Positions 37,198-48,300 of a stretch of 64,000 bases of DNA are shown piece after piece. Below the pieces are notes generated by a model. That model was not told where the DNA came from. It did not search any database and saw only the letters and a list, made by a program, of their open reading frames with translations. Origin of the DNA: Otis tarda (Eukaryota; Chordata; Aves; Otidiformes; Otididae); assembly GCA_026413225.1 (NCBI GenBank), contig CM048555.1, positions 79,429,785 to 79,493,784 on the forward strand, given 5' to 3'. The position numbers and the translations under genes are program-made. Every line of letters starts with the position of its first letter. Position 1 is the first letter of the stretch.

Positions 37198-40100
37198 CAC
37201 ATGCCCAGTGCCAGCAAGCTCCACAACACAGCGAGGAAGCTTCGCTTTGCCTCTGTGGCAACCACAAAACATAAGCTTCAGATTGTATAACTACGGGAGT
37301 AGGTAAAGAGGATTTAGCTTAAAGCATGGAGATTAGACATCAAACCAGTCATTACAGAAATGGTACAGATGGAAAAACGTTTCAACTGCTGAGAGCCATC
37401 AAAGGCCAGCTGAAAAATTCACAGCCCCGTGATGCAGCGCCTGGAGCCAACGCTGTCCTGCCACACCAGGGTCAGCCTCAGTCTTTGATGAAGAGAGGTT
37501 CAAAGATGGAGATGGGGTGATGAAAATGGGTTCAAACTCGTACTAGTCCTGGCTGGTCCAGTTACCCAAGGCATCCAACGGCTCCTCCAAGCAGTATTCT
37601 TTTTTTTTTTTTCCTGCAAACTCCCAGAAGCCATCTTTCTAACTGTGTATACCCTTAGTTCTTGAGTCCCCTCACCTTATCTTTCTAGACAGCCTGAGTC
37701 CATGGTTAAGGGTGAACCTTAATCAGGGATCACCAGTGTAGGAAGTCCCTAAACACAAATGTCACCGGTCAGTCATCTGATCTTGGATAGGTTCACATCT
37801 GTCGTCAAGAGCACCAAGGAACAGGGCACAGAGACCCATACTCCACCAGGCCCAAGAAGACGTCAGTCCTGACTTGCAAAGGATAAACACAGAGCCCAGG
37901 ATTCATCAGCCCTTGAGTCAGCTGCTCCTTGATGATTTGGACAAAGCGCACACGTGATTCCCAGCCTTACCGTCCTCCCGACCCAACGCTTACCAAACGC
38001 AGAGAAATCCAAGGAGCTAGCGTGCCGCCTCCACCTGTTGCCAAGCTGCTGGATACTCCTGAGCTCTTCCCCAATTTTCCCAACTCTTGGCCAGCGTCAA
38101 AGACTCCTGTTTCTCTTTTGCATCACCAGGAGAAGAGAAAACCTTTGCACTTAAGACACTGCTGCACTATTGTACCAATGAAGTCCAAAGCAATACTGGT
38201 TTCATTTGGAGAGTCCCTTTCTCTCCAAGATCTTAAAGCTTTCATGTACGTTGACCAAGCATCTCCTGCTCTACATGACAGAGAAGACACCAGACTGCAG
38301 CCAGCAGGGATTTAAGCAGCGGTATAAAAAGTAAAGGGGTCCTACTGGAGCTCTAGACAACTCTTTTGGAAATGTTTCATTTCAATTGGAACAACTCCAG
38401 CTCAGTCCACCCTACCTGGGCTCACCTGCACAGCACCCGTAGCAAACTGCTGCTGCCAGTGCAGCTTGTTCCAACTGCCACTGAACAACGGAACCGGTGA
38501 CATCGAGCCAGCTCTGTAACCTGCGGTTACACCAATCATCTCACTGTTTTCATCTCCTGGCCAATAGATTTCAGGGAGCAGATATTTGCCACAGGGAGCC
38601 AACCGTCGGAGAGTTATTTCCAAGCTGAAGTCAAACACGTCAAGCATCTGATGCTTTCTAGTCTACGGTGAAAGTCACGAACCGCAGTCACCTGACAAAC
38701 GGAAAAGCTGTCAGCAGCCAAAACCAGGCACTGGGCTTAGTTCTGAGCAAGCTGGACTCAAAAACAGTACAACGGTTTGAAGAAGTAGCAGTGAATGATT
38801 TCTTCCCTGGTTCCATGAGAAACAGAAAAGCTCTGGAGCAAACAGGGAAGAGGAGGACCCAAAGCTCCTTCCTTCCAGCAGCCAGAGAGCTGCGTCAAGT
38901 TTCCAGCTGCAGACACCTTAGGACTTGTCTCTACTCGGCTTTGATGCTGATTCCTTTCTCCTGTGGACTTTCCTCATTTGGGACAGGAGTGGGTTTGGTT
39001 TTTTTTCCCCCTCTTTAATCTTAAACCACTCTGAAAGTGGATTTTCAGAATGGGTTAAGACAGACAGGAACACGGCACTCCAGGTACTCCCTCAGGAGGA
39101 AGTCAGGAGCTGCTCCGTGAGGTGCAAGTTAAATCCTCACCAGCCAGAGCTGATAGGAAAACTGAGACTACACCTCAACAGACTCACACAAACACACACC
39201 ACAAAGAGAGACGAGGCACAACATTCTAGTTAAAAGCCCAACAAAAATAGGAAGGGTCACTTTTCTCCATTTACCGGTGCAGGACAATGGGAAGGAGCTG
39301 GGCTTCCTACAAATACACGTTTTTTCCACCATCATTTTTATCTCCTCTTGACGTTGAGTGAAACCACTACTTTTCTTGGGCCCTGTTATGCTCCCAAGCA
39401 TGTCAATTTATTGACTTTTAATCTAACAAGATAAGAAGTTATATTTCTCTTGCTTCTTTTAAGATCTTTAAGATGGGCTCCAAACATTGGGATCTCTCTC
39501 AAAAACAATGTCATGAGAAACACCGAACAGTCATTCCCTGCTCACACTCTCCTCTGTGCTAAGGACTTTCATGCATGATCCCAGTCACCTCTTCTTCAAG
39601 AAGAAGTAAATCTGACTCTGGCTGATCCTTCCTCATTTGTGAGCCATTACAAATCCATAGCTGAAACAACTCTTACTAGAAACGTCTTCAGGATTATTAC
39701 AACCCGTAGACTTTCTATAACACTCTCCACTTCTCAGCCAGTCTCCAGATAACACTCCGATGCATGGATTTTAACCGCCATGGTAAAGAAACGTCTCTTC
39801 TGCCACCTACATCCTACAGAAATTGAACCAGTTCAGCTCAGTTCTTTAAGTACAGCTTTCCTAACCTGGAAATGGGAATTCTTCGCATGAAAGCTTCAAG
39901 AAAATGTTTTCCCCCACTGGTTCACCATTTCAGTACTGGATTAGGTGACCTGTCTAGACAGGTGGGAAAATAACAGGGTATTTTGTGTGTACAGAATCCT
40001 GATTTAGAAACCACCCTTAATCAGCCAACAACCTTTACCGTTACGATCGGCAGGGGACGGCAATTAAAATTTCGCAAGAGCCTGGGCTTTCCAACGAGGA

Positions 40101-40575
40101 TGCGTCCTCCATTGGGAAATGAACAGACAATATAAATATAAGAATCCCCACCACACTTGATTTCAGTATCAATTACGCACTCTGTTAGGCTCGTAAGTAA
40201 GACAAGCACATAAAACACAGCGTACAACGCTCTGCCTTCAGTCCTTGCCAAGCCACCAGTGAATATTACTAGGTCCTCTGACACAAAGATAGTTTGGCTT
40301 TGTACTTTTTCTTCATTGCCAAAAAGGGTTGTTTCTTTTTTCTTTTTTAAATCTTAGTCAAGTGTGTTAGCTGTCCTACTGTGAATCTCTGAGGCTGCAA
40401 TTTTACTTCGTGCCCATCTAAGAGCACGGGTAGTGCTAAATCACAGCTTGGCTGACAGTAAAATTCCCCCACTTTGTCATGCTGACGGCTTTCTGTGAGA
40501 CAGCCAACAGGAACCAGCTATCCACAAGAAAATAATATTTAAAAAAAATTCAAATACACATCTTCCTTCCTTCTT

Positions 40576-40743
40576 AGAATCACAGAATGGTTAGGGTTGG
40601 AAGGGACCTTCAAAGCCCATCCAGGCCAAGCCCCCTGCAAGGAGCAGGGACATCTCCAACCGGATCAGGTTGCTCAGAGCCCCGGCCAACCTGGCCTGGA
40701 ATGTTTCCAGGGATTAGGCACCCACCACCTCTCTGGGCAACCT
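40576..40743 (-). mobile_element. CR1 LINE terminal fragment
   Basis: Runs from AGAATCACAGAATGGTTAGG to CACCTCTCTGGGCAACCT. It breaks off inside the conserved block. Confidence 0.94.
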
Positions 40744-42518
40744 AAAATTCTTTAAAATATAGCTTTGATCTTCTTACTCTTGTGCATCTAAGCATCTCAC
40801 TCACGATATTTAATCACTCCTTCTTCCAAACCTGCTCCCTTTTCTCAGTCTCCATCACCATTCCGGCCTTGCCTCCTAGGTGCCACTGCCTTTCATTCAT
40901 CCCTTCTCACTACTGCCCGTTTCCTTCACTCAAAACATACCTTTAAAAAAAAAAAAAAGCCCAAATACAACCCCCTCAAGAAAAAAAAAAAAAATTCTTG
41001 TGTTTCATTCTTTTAATAAAGATATATTCTGGATACATTGCCTCTAATACAGCCTGCCCTTCTGCTTATTTAACTTACAATTGCCCCAAAGGCAACGGCA
41101 ACCTAGAAATAGCGTGAATGCAAACGTCACACTAGCCTGCTCTACCTTTAATCCAGCAGCAGCAAAGTTCAGAGGTACGTCCACTTCATGGTTTGTTTTT
41201 TCTTTTTTTTTTTCCTCCTCATTTTGCCAGTAAAACCGTGCAGGAAGAAGTCAGAGAATGAAGGCAGCTCACAACCACCCTCTTCATTACAACAATACTC
41301 TCCGATCAGGCTATTCTTCTAAGACCCTTAAGAAAAAGGTCACCAAGGCTCCAACAATTTAAAAATACAAGACCAAAATAAACAAAATGTTTGTCAAGGA
41401 AATTTGCTATTCTTAGCTCACCCAAACACTCTTCATGGTGGCGCTGGCTTAGCTGCGATGACACAAAGACTCAGGCAAGGCGATGTACTGAAAACAGGGC
41501 TGGCGTGCTTGTCTGGTGGTTGGTTGGGGTTTTTGGTTTGTTCCACCAGAATAATCTTTAAAAAAGCAAATCTTCCTCTCCCTTCCGACTTCGTATCGCG
41601 CAACAGGTTGTCTCATGCCCACAAACCACAGCTGTGAGCTCCCAGCACGCCACAGACCACAATCACGGTCATCCCAGGTGGGACTCACCTCACCCCACTT
41701 CATCATTTGGGTCTCCAACTTGCATCTGCTGTCTACAGCCTTCAGCTGATGGAGAGGAGGAGTTATCCATCCTGCTGATCTTTGGCATACTTATCTTAAG
41801 ATGGACAAGCTGAAAGGAAGCTTACAGACCAGTTTAAAACCATCACCTAACCTTTCTGAGGTCTCTTACACCAGCAGTTCAGCCAGGATCAGGAGTTTGC
41901 TGGAGAGTGACCTCAACGCCTCCACTTCCCGTGCTTTCATTCACGTGCAGTGGGATCGAAGCAGCCAAAGGGCTCCTTGTGCACGAAACGAAACCAGAAG
42001 ACGCACCCCAGGAGAGCCAAAACACATCCCAGTCACTAAGGGGCATTCACAGGACAGCAAGTCCAGCCTGAAGCCTCCAGGGACACACACTCGCAGATGT
42101 GGGGACCTCTGCTCCGACTCTTTCACTCAACATTATCACCTCAGATTACCATGAGACACTTAATGATCGAGAAATAGCTTCCGACAGCTAAAATCAGGTT
42201 GAGAGGAACTGCACCTCCAGAAGGGGCAGCCAGTGCTTCCACGTGCCATTCTGAGACTCCTGCACCAGGATCTGGTTTTCTTTCCTAACCACACTACGTG
42301 CCTGAATTTTTTTCCTTCTGTAGAGCGTTCTGTTGACAGTCTTCACATTAACAAGTGTAACAGCGAGTCCGGAGGGTGAGAAACGCACCATCAACACAAA
42401 CAAACTCCCTGCTGACCGCACAGACCAAGCAGCTCCCAACTGACCAAAATTTACCAGAATCACTTTAATCCCTCTAGGTTATTAACTGATGGGAATTAAG
42501 CATCATCCTTAATCAGAA

Positions 42519-43001
42519 GTCATAGAATCATAGAATGGTTAGAGTTGGAAGGGACCTTCAAAGGTCATCCAGTCCAACCCCCCTGCAAGGAGCAGGGACA
42601 TCCCCAACCAGATCAGGTTGCTCAGAGCCTCATCCAGCCTGGCCTTGAACGTTTCCAGGGATGGGGCATCCACCACCTCTCTGGGCAACCTGTTCCAGTG
42701 CTCTACAACTCTCATTGTAAAAAATTTTTTTCTAATATCCAATCTAAACCTACCTCCTTCTAATTTAAACCCATTGCCCCTTGTCCTATCACAACAGGCC
42801 CTACTGAACAGCCTCTCCCCATCTTTCCTGTAGGCCCCCTTGAGGTATTGGAAGACCGCTATCAGGTCTCCCCGGAGCCTCCTCTTCTCCAGGCTGAACA
42901 GCCCCAGCTCTCTCAGCCTGTCCTTACAGGAGAGGTGCTCCAGCCCTCTGATCATCTTTGTGGCCCTCCTCTGGACCCTTTCCAACTGGTCCATGTCCTT
43001 C
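42519..43001 (-). mobile_element. CR1 LINE 3' portion, left member of an inverted pair
   Basis: Runs from TCATAGAATCATAGAATGG to GGTCCATGTCCTTC, including the last part of the RT domain. It is very similar to the corresponding part of the copy at 28114-29192. Confidence 0.96.
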
Positions 43002-43069
43002 ATGGACAATCTAACCATAAATATTGTGTGTGTTTGAAAGGAACTCAGAGAAAAACAACAAGACTTCAT

Positions 43070-43266
43070 TTGGGTTGTAGAACACTGGCACAAGTTGCCC
43101 AGAGAGGTGGTGGATGCCCCATCCCTGGAAACATTCCAGGCCAGGTTGGCCGGGGCTCTGAGCAACCTGATCTGGTTGGAGATGTCCCTGCTCCTTGCAG
43201 GGGGGTTGGACTGGATGGGCTTTGAAGGTCCCTTCCAACCCAAACCATTCGGTGATTCTGTGATTT
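43070..43266 (+). mobile_element. CR1 LINE 3' fragment, right member of an inverted pair
   Basis: Runs from TGGGTTGTAGAACACTGGCA to CATTCGGTGATTCTGTGATT. It is opposite in orientation to the copy ending at 43001, only about 70 bases away. Confidence 0.95.
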
Positions 43267-43304
43267 CCGCTGAAAGACTAAATGGAAGCACAAGAAATAA
43301 ACAC

Positions 43305-43325
43305 ATTATTATTTTATTATTATTT
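43305..43325. repeat. (ATT)n microsatellite
   Basis: Imperfect ATT/TTATT repeats about 40 bases after the right member of the inverted CR1 pair. Confidence 0.85.
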
Positions 43326-44879
43326 TAAGTGCAGCTATTCAAGATACTGTCAACACGTGAAAGGGCATTATGGACACATGTGTTTATAATGCAGGTTTGT
43401 CATCACAGTCTGAGAGTGTTTACAGAGAATGCTGACACCAAAGGATTCATTCAGTCCAAACAGAGACAAAGCGAGGTTGAGCAACCAAGAACGGAAGAAA
43501 AATTCAGAACAGAAATAAGACGTCTATTTTTAACAGTGACACTAATCAGCTGCTGAAACACTTTTCACTAAAGACAGAGAAGGACATTGATTGAAGCTTT
43601 TAAATCAGGACCCAATCTCTCATAGACATTTACACTCCAGTCCCACGAGAAGGCTGGGTTGTGGTGCTGGGAATGCTCCTGCTTAGGTGATGGAGATGGC
43701 CAGGACAAGACTTCAAGACAAAACTTCCTGGCCTTTGCACCTCAGGCATCTGCCATCGCGCACAACTGTATGTCTGTGAGCACAGGCATCGTTAGCACGG
43801 CGTTGTAGAAACGGCGTGCACACGCAAGCGGCTTCCAGTGATGCCCAAGGAATGGAAACCAGTCACACAGACCACCCAGTGCAGGGCATCTCCTGGGCCT
43901 CAGAAAACAAAAAGCAAACAAAAAAAAACCCAAACCAAAACAAAACAACCACAGCCAACTTTTCGATAGAGAGTTTCAAAGCCTTTTTTTCAATAGATGT
44001 AATAATCTCAATTATTTCATCAACTGCAGAGACAAGAGTGGTTTTCTGAAAGCGCCGTTAGCAGCGCTCATACGCAAAAGCTCCGCAAGGGAAACAGAAA
44101 GGCAACTTGTCCAGCAGATGTAAAGACACTCGAGCGTTCAGGCCATCAACTCATTACGCAGTCTGGCGCTACTCGTTCTGAGCAACTGCAAGGCTGTAAC
44201 GAGAACTTTTACCCAAGCAACTGCAACGACAAATTTTTCAATTATCATCTCTAATGCACCTTTTTTTCTAAGCTGAGGGAGAAGTGCTTGGAACGATTAT
44301 TCTAGTTAGAGCAATTTCAGCTCAACTTTTACACCTCTCCAGGCTTCAAACTCAGGCTGTCCACTGAGCACACGTCAGGATACTGCAGATCGCCATCTCT
44401 GAGTAGACACAAAAACGAAGTGGAAGAAGATTTCTGCGCTGGCCCCAGCACTGCCCATCGCCTGGGCCTCCCGTCGCTCTCAGCTGTGGTTCTCTCCGCA
44501 GCTCCTGGCACAACGAACAAGCATTTTGTAACGTACCCCTCTTTTCCCCTTTCATCAGCCTTCTCAGAAGCAAGCACATTAATCCTTCCTGCCTGTTACT
44601 TCAAGACGCGCCTTCCAAGCTCCCCAGGCTGTAAACGTGTCAAACTGGAAGATACATCTCTTTTCTCCCGGAGACCCCCCCCTTTCCTTTTTAATCCAGC
44701 AGATTGCAGGCCAAACTTGCTCACAAGCCTTTTCGGAATCACTATTTATGCCAGCACGGACACCCTTTCAAGAGAAAGCAGGAGCATTATTAATTGAACT
44801 TAAGTACTCCACGTCAGTCGGATACGTGAGCAAAACAAGCCTGCTGTTACCAACCGCCTTTGTCCAGCAGTTTTGCAAA

Positions 44880-45190
44880 CGCCAACCCGGTAAGGTCGGG
44901 TCTGCAGCACAACGGGAGGTTTTATTGCATGGGAAGCAGACACACCTTGTTTACTCAGCTACCCGGAGAGCTGCCGGAGCAGGATCATGGTCCGCAGCCG
45001 TCTACGTACGCACCGGGGCCCTTCCCAAGCTCATAAACCCGTGTGACCAACAGCATACGCGCCAGTGAGATCAAGGTTAACTCATGTGACGCCTGCACAC
45101 GCCGGAAAGCCACCTCCAGCTGGGCTGAAACCACCTGGAGAGTGGCGTTTCGCCACCATCCTCGCGCTCAGGCTTTATCCAGGTCGGTAT
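44880..45190. promoter_or_regulatory. CpG-rich patch
   Basis: About 22 CpG in some 310 bases by approximate hand count. No promoter motif is assignable. Confidence 0.25.
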
Positions 45191-45344
45191 TTTCGTTTAA
45201 ACAGGTTTGCTGGGTGGATGTGGGCACCTGGAACAAGTCACTCAGCCCCAGACCAATCCTGCTGCCCTCTTCTGCAGGCAGCTGCCAGGCTCCTCTTGCC
45301 AGAGGAGGCCTGTTCTGACAGCTCACAGAAACTGGAGGTGTTGG

Positions 45345-45405
45345 TCAGAAGCAGTTTCTGAAAGGCCCTAGTCCAACCTCTATCTCCAAGCAGGACCATC
45401 ACCAC
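45345..45405 (-). mobile_element. Possible CR1 tail remnant
   Basis: GGCCCTAGTCCAACCTCTAT and CTCCAAGCAGGACCATC resemble an inverted CR1 tail. The match is short and the borders unclear. Confidence 0.35.
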
Positions 45406-46430
45406 CACGGATGGTCTCCTTGAATGCAGTGCTTGAAACAAGCAAGATAGATTCAAAATCCCTGCTCTTCCCATCAGTGAGACTTCAGCCCCTTGCTCCT
45501 CACCACCACTTCACACCTGACCAGAGCTAGGAGTCTTGGAGATGCTCCATGGGGCCACGTGAGCCTGAAAGAGCAATTCTCCCTGGACCCAAGTAGGTTT
45601 TGAGTGGAGCATCTCCATCAACTCTGCAGCACCCTCTCCACCACACCCCAACCATCAACACAACCCATTTATCCTGTGTGCCTCACCTTTGCCCACCAGC
45701 CCTGATGATGGAGACCATGCTCATCTTTCTCACCACGCTGGTACAAGGAAGCCAGACAGCTTTTCACAAAACCAAGCCAGCACTCCTGTTGCAGACCAGC
45801 AGCTCGTGTCCTGCCTTATATTTCTGCAGGCAGAAGCTGAGATGAAGTGGTTCGATTTCCAGATAGCTGCTGGAATTTATAGGGGCGGCTGTGAGAGAAA
45901 AAACAAGTCGGAACTGAAGATAAATTGCTACCACCCACTAAAATTTGCCCATGTAAAAGCCCAAGCCATCAACTGTGGCTTGAGGCGCTGAAAAGGGTGC
46001 AGTTCAGTAGCGCTGATGTTACATCAGCATCTACAAGCCCCATTTACAAATTACTGACCCACCCCAATGACTGGCACACAGCGAACGCAGAGCTGGATCA
46101 GCCACCAAGGAAGGAAGCACATTAATAACACACCGCGTGCGCTGTCAGACGGCGGCACGAACAGAACGCTTCCTGTTGCGCCCACGTGCCAAACCTGCAG
46201 CCTCGTGCCCAAAACCTCCTCCGCATCAGGTTTTTGAAGGCAGAGACCTTCAGGCTGACTCTGCACTCTTCTTCCTCTGGACACATCCCACAGAGATAGA
46301 AGGACATTACAGAGAACATTCTGTGGACATTTGCCTGTCCAGACTCGGGTCTCCTCCAGCCTGAGAAGACGACCTTAGCTGGGCTGCCCAGCCTTTATTC
46401 TTGTAACAAAGCACTGCAGGCCTTGTCTTC

Positions 46431-47017
46431 AGCGTGGCCAGCAGGTCAAGGGAGGTGATTCTCCCCCTCTACTCTGCCCTGGTGAGACCTCACCTGGAGT
46501 ACTGTGTCCAGCTCTGGAGCCCCCAACACAAGAAGGACATGGACCAGTTGGAGAAGGTCCAGAGGAGGCCACGAAGATGATAAAAGGGATGGAGCAGCTC
46601 TGCTGTGAGGCCAGGCTGAGAGAGTTGGGGCTGTTCAGCCTGGAGAAGAGGAGGCTCCGGGGAGACCTGAGAGCGGCCTCCCAGTGCCCAAAGGGGGCTA
46701 CAGGAAAGATGGGGAGAGGCTGTTCAGTAGGGCCTGTTGCGATAGGACAAGGAGTAATGGTTTTAAAATAGTGGGGGCTAGATTTAGATTGGAAATTAGG
46801 AAAAAATTTTTTACAATGCAAGTTATAGAACACTGGCCCAGGTTGCCCAGAGAGGTGGTGGATGCCCCATCCCTGGAAACATTCCAGGCCAGTCTGGATG
46901 AGGCTCTGAGCAACCTGATCTGGTTGGGGATGTCCCTGCTCCTTGCAGGGGGGTTGGACTAGATGACCTTTGAAGGTCCCTTCCAACCCTAACCATTCTA
47001 TGATGATTCTATGATTC
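46431..47017 (+). mobile_element. CR1 LINE 3' portion (about 590 bp)
   Basis: Starts at AGCGTGGCCAGCAGGTCAAG, includes CCTCACCTGGAGTACTGTGT of the RT C-terminal region, and ends CATTCTATGATGATTCTATG. Several indels break the coding frame. Confidence 0.96.
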
Positions 47018-47109
47018 ATTTACCCCCTCACCTCCAGAAAAACCACCTCCCCACATCTCAGGAGAGACAGCGATGGGGCCATACTAAACTGTTTCTTCTT
47101 CCCAAGCTG

Positions 47110-47223
47110 GGAAGAAGCCATGGTTGGATGTGGTTTACCGGACACAGCAGTATTAGATTGACAGTTGGACCTGATGATCTTGGATGTCTTTTCCAGCCTT
47201 AAAGATTCTATGATTCTATGATT
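47110..47223 (+). mobile_element. CR1 LINE tail, different subfamily
   Basis: GACAGTTGGACCTGATGATC, TTGGATGTCTTTTCCAGCCT and AAAGATTCTATGATTCTATG are a CR1 tail of another subfamily, in tandem with the copy ending at 47017. Confidence 0.88.
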
Positions 47224-47749
47224 AAGCTGAGCTTCTTCAATACACACACAACAAACAATGGACTGCTACTCCCAGTGTGACCACTGGTGGTCTGTAAGAC
47301 CTTGGGCAAGCCATTTCACCTATCTGTGTCACATAAGAATGACCACCTGGAGCCACCTCTGCAAAACTACTCCCCCAGTTCTGAATAAGCAGCAGCCCAA
47401 AGCTGCTAGATCTTCAGAGTTGAAGCCATCAGACCTCCGCAGGGTACAGGCTCCAACGACAGCACCAGTCTGTGGCCCTACACTGCTTGCCTAGGAAAGG
47501 AAGTAGAAATGTTTAAAGTTCTTCAACCACAAAAAATTGTTCAGAGAAACAATGTTTTTCGTAAGTATGATCCAAGACAGCCGTCCCCTAATCCTCTTCC
47601 CACAACACCACCATCCAGGAAAAATGTGGGGGCAACAGAGAGAATAAACCATCCAATTTGACATTTTATAATTATCTCTGAATCAGCAGAGACGGTGGGA
47701 AAAAAAGCTCCATGATAAGATCTCCTGCTAGCTTAAAGGCACCGGGCAC

Positions 47750-48300
47750 CCCCTTTGCCGCCTGATTTTCCAAGCGGCTTATCCGTTTCAAGGAAAAGAC
47801 ACAGCTAGCCAGGGTCCGCATCTCTGAGTGATCAGGCTAGCAGCCCACGGAGAGCGGGAAACGTGGACAAAACAGCGTCTGTGATAATTCAGTCTTCAAG
47901 ACAAGGAGGGTTGGGAAGCATTGCAACGAGCCACCGCTTCCCATAGTCATCACACGCAGACTAACCTCTCCGCGGAGAGATGATTCACAGAGCTGGCAGG
48001 GAAGCAGGCTGGGCAGACAAATTCAGACAAGAAGCCAGTAAAGATGGAGCAGGCAGGGAGCAGAGCTCACTTCGCAGTTCTGACTTCATAAATTAACCTG
48101 CTGAGGAGCACAGAAGCGTCACACGTGATTTATACACCAGTGAGGAACCTGCTGCTGAATAATAGCGACTTCAGGTAAAGAAGCGTCCGGATGCTTCGCC
48201 TCGTTACGCTCACACCCCTGCACAGCGGCGTTCAGTCCGCGTCGCGGCAGCAAGCGTTCCAGTAACACCCAGAAACGCTTGCCCCGGTGAGCCTCCTCCA
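47750..48300. promoter_or_regulatory. CpG-dense patch upstream of SMOX coding exons
   Basis: CpG is frequent, with about 14 in 48181-48300 by hand count. This is a candidate for an untranslated first exon or enhancer of SMOX. No donor or transcription start can be fixed. Confidence 0.3.

Larger units (their letters stand above)
42519..43266. repeat. Long inverted repeat made by two CR1 copies
   Basis: The arms are about 42519-42711 and 43070-43266 (around 190 bases each) with a loop of about 360 bases. Both arms contain the same CR1 3' segment in opposite directions. An RNA from either strand could fold into a long imperfect hairpin. Confidence 0.9.
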
